Assembly (NCBI GenBank): GCA_031284025.1
Contig: JAITAR010000054.1
Coordinates: 1-6,697 of the forward strand
Origin: Rickettsiales bacterium
GTDB taxonomy: Bacteria > Pseudomonadota > Alphaproteobacteria > Rickettsiales > UBA1997
Reading direction: 5' to 3'
Length of the DNA stretch: 6,697 nt
The first letter of the stretch is position 1, and every line of letters starts with the position of its first letter. Made by a program: the position numbers and the translations under genes. Below are positions 6,589 to 6,697 of the stretch, piece by piece. The notes under the pieces were generated by a model, which saw only the letters and a list, made by a program, of their open reading frames with translations, made no database searches and was not told the origin of the DNA.

Positions 6589-6697
6589 ATGGCTAAACTG
6601 ACAAATTTTGTTTTCCATTCTAGTCTTATGTTGGTAGCCATTCTCGGCACCAAAGAAATAGCTAGAGCAAAGGATGTGAGTGATTTTTATGGACTAT
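6589..6697 (+). CDS. Second Pmp-like surface protein, N-terminal fragment (runs off right edge)
   Basis: Only 36 codons are in the window, with no stop. They encode a signal peptide whose A-R-A cut site and following KDVSDFYGL match the left Pmp-like protein: 29 of 35 aligned residues are identical. The ATG is well supported by AAAGGA five bases upstream (6578-6583). The gene begins 57 bases after the Mur ligase stop and may be read through from it. TATATT at 6571-6576 lies too close to the ribosome site to be a confident promoter. Whether it carries GGAI/FxxN repeats or its own G tract cannot be seen; the role is inferred from the paralogue. Confidence 0.8.
   Translation, partial: MAKLTNFVFHSSLMLVAILGTKEIARAKDVSDFYGL
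6592..6697. repeat. Right arm of the 106-base inverted repeat
   Basis: This arm matches the reverse complement of 883-988, with 92 of 106 bases identical and the final 43 (6655-6697) identical without a break, third codon positions included. The match is still perfect at the window edge, so the repeat probably continues. Similarity stops just upstream of the coding part, so the two promoter regions are not copies of one another. Confidence 0.9.

Overview
The window is AT-rich, densely coded bacterial DNA from a Gram-negative, probably host-associated bacterium. The evidence is a pair of signal-peptide-bearing surface proteins with the GGAI and FxxN motifs of chlamydial polymorphic membrane proteins (Pmp), set among housekeeping genes: phospholipid synthesis, pentose phosphate, ferrous iron uptake and a peptidoglycan-type ligase. 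The lineage cannot be fixed from the sequence. The Pmp-type motifs point to Chlamydiota or to another intracellular lineage using the same kind of repeat protein.

Layout, left to right. (1) 1-997, minus strand: the 5' end of a Pmp-like gene, open for 332 codons and running off the left edge. It has a signal peptide and an in-frame tract of 11 G at codons 74-78. (2) 998-1269: divergent control region. (3) 1270-2285, plus strand: pgpA-like gene, then rpiB 14 bases downstream, probably one transcript. (4) 2371-4771, minus strand: feoA and feoB, overlapping by 8 bases and converging on rpiB. (5) 4772-5088: second divergent control region. (6) 5089-6531, plus strand: a Mur ligase of the MurC/Mpl type with a non-ATG start. 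(7) 6589-6697, plus strand: the first 36 codons of a second Pmp-like gene, cut by the right edge.

The two Pmp-like genes are close paralogues pointing outward. Their 5' ends form an inverted repeat (92 of 106 bases identical, the last 43 shared bases perfect) enclosing about 5.6 kb of metabolic genes. The left gene's G tract is placed so that gain or loss of a single G stops translation within a few codons. Together these suggest a variable surface-protein locus: on/off switching by slippage, plus gene conversion or inversion between paralogues. This is the most notable content of the window. The sequence shows the architecture; the switching itself is inferred.

No tRNA, rRNA, CRISPR array or insertion sequence was seen.
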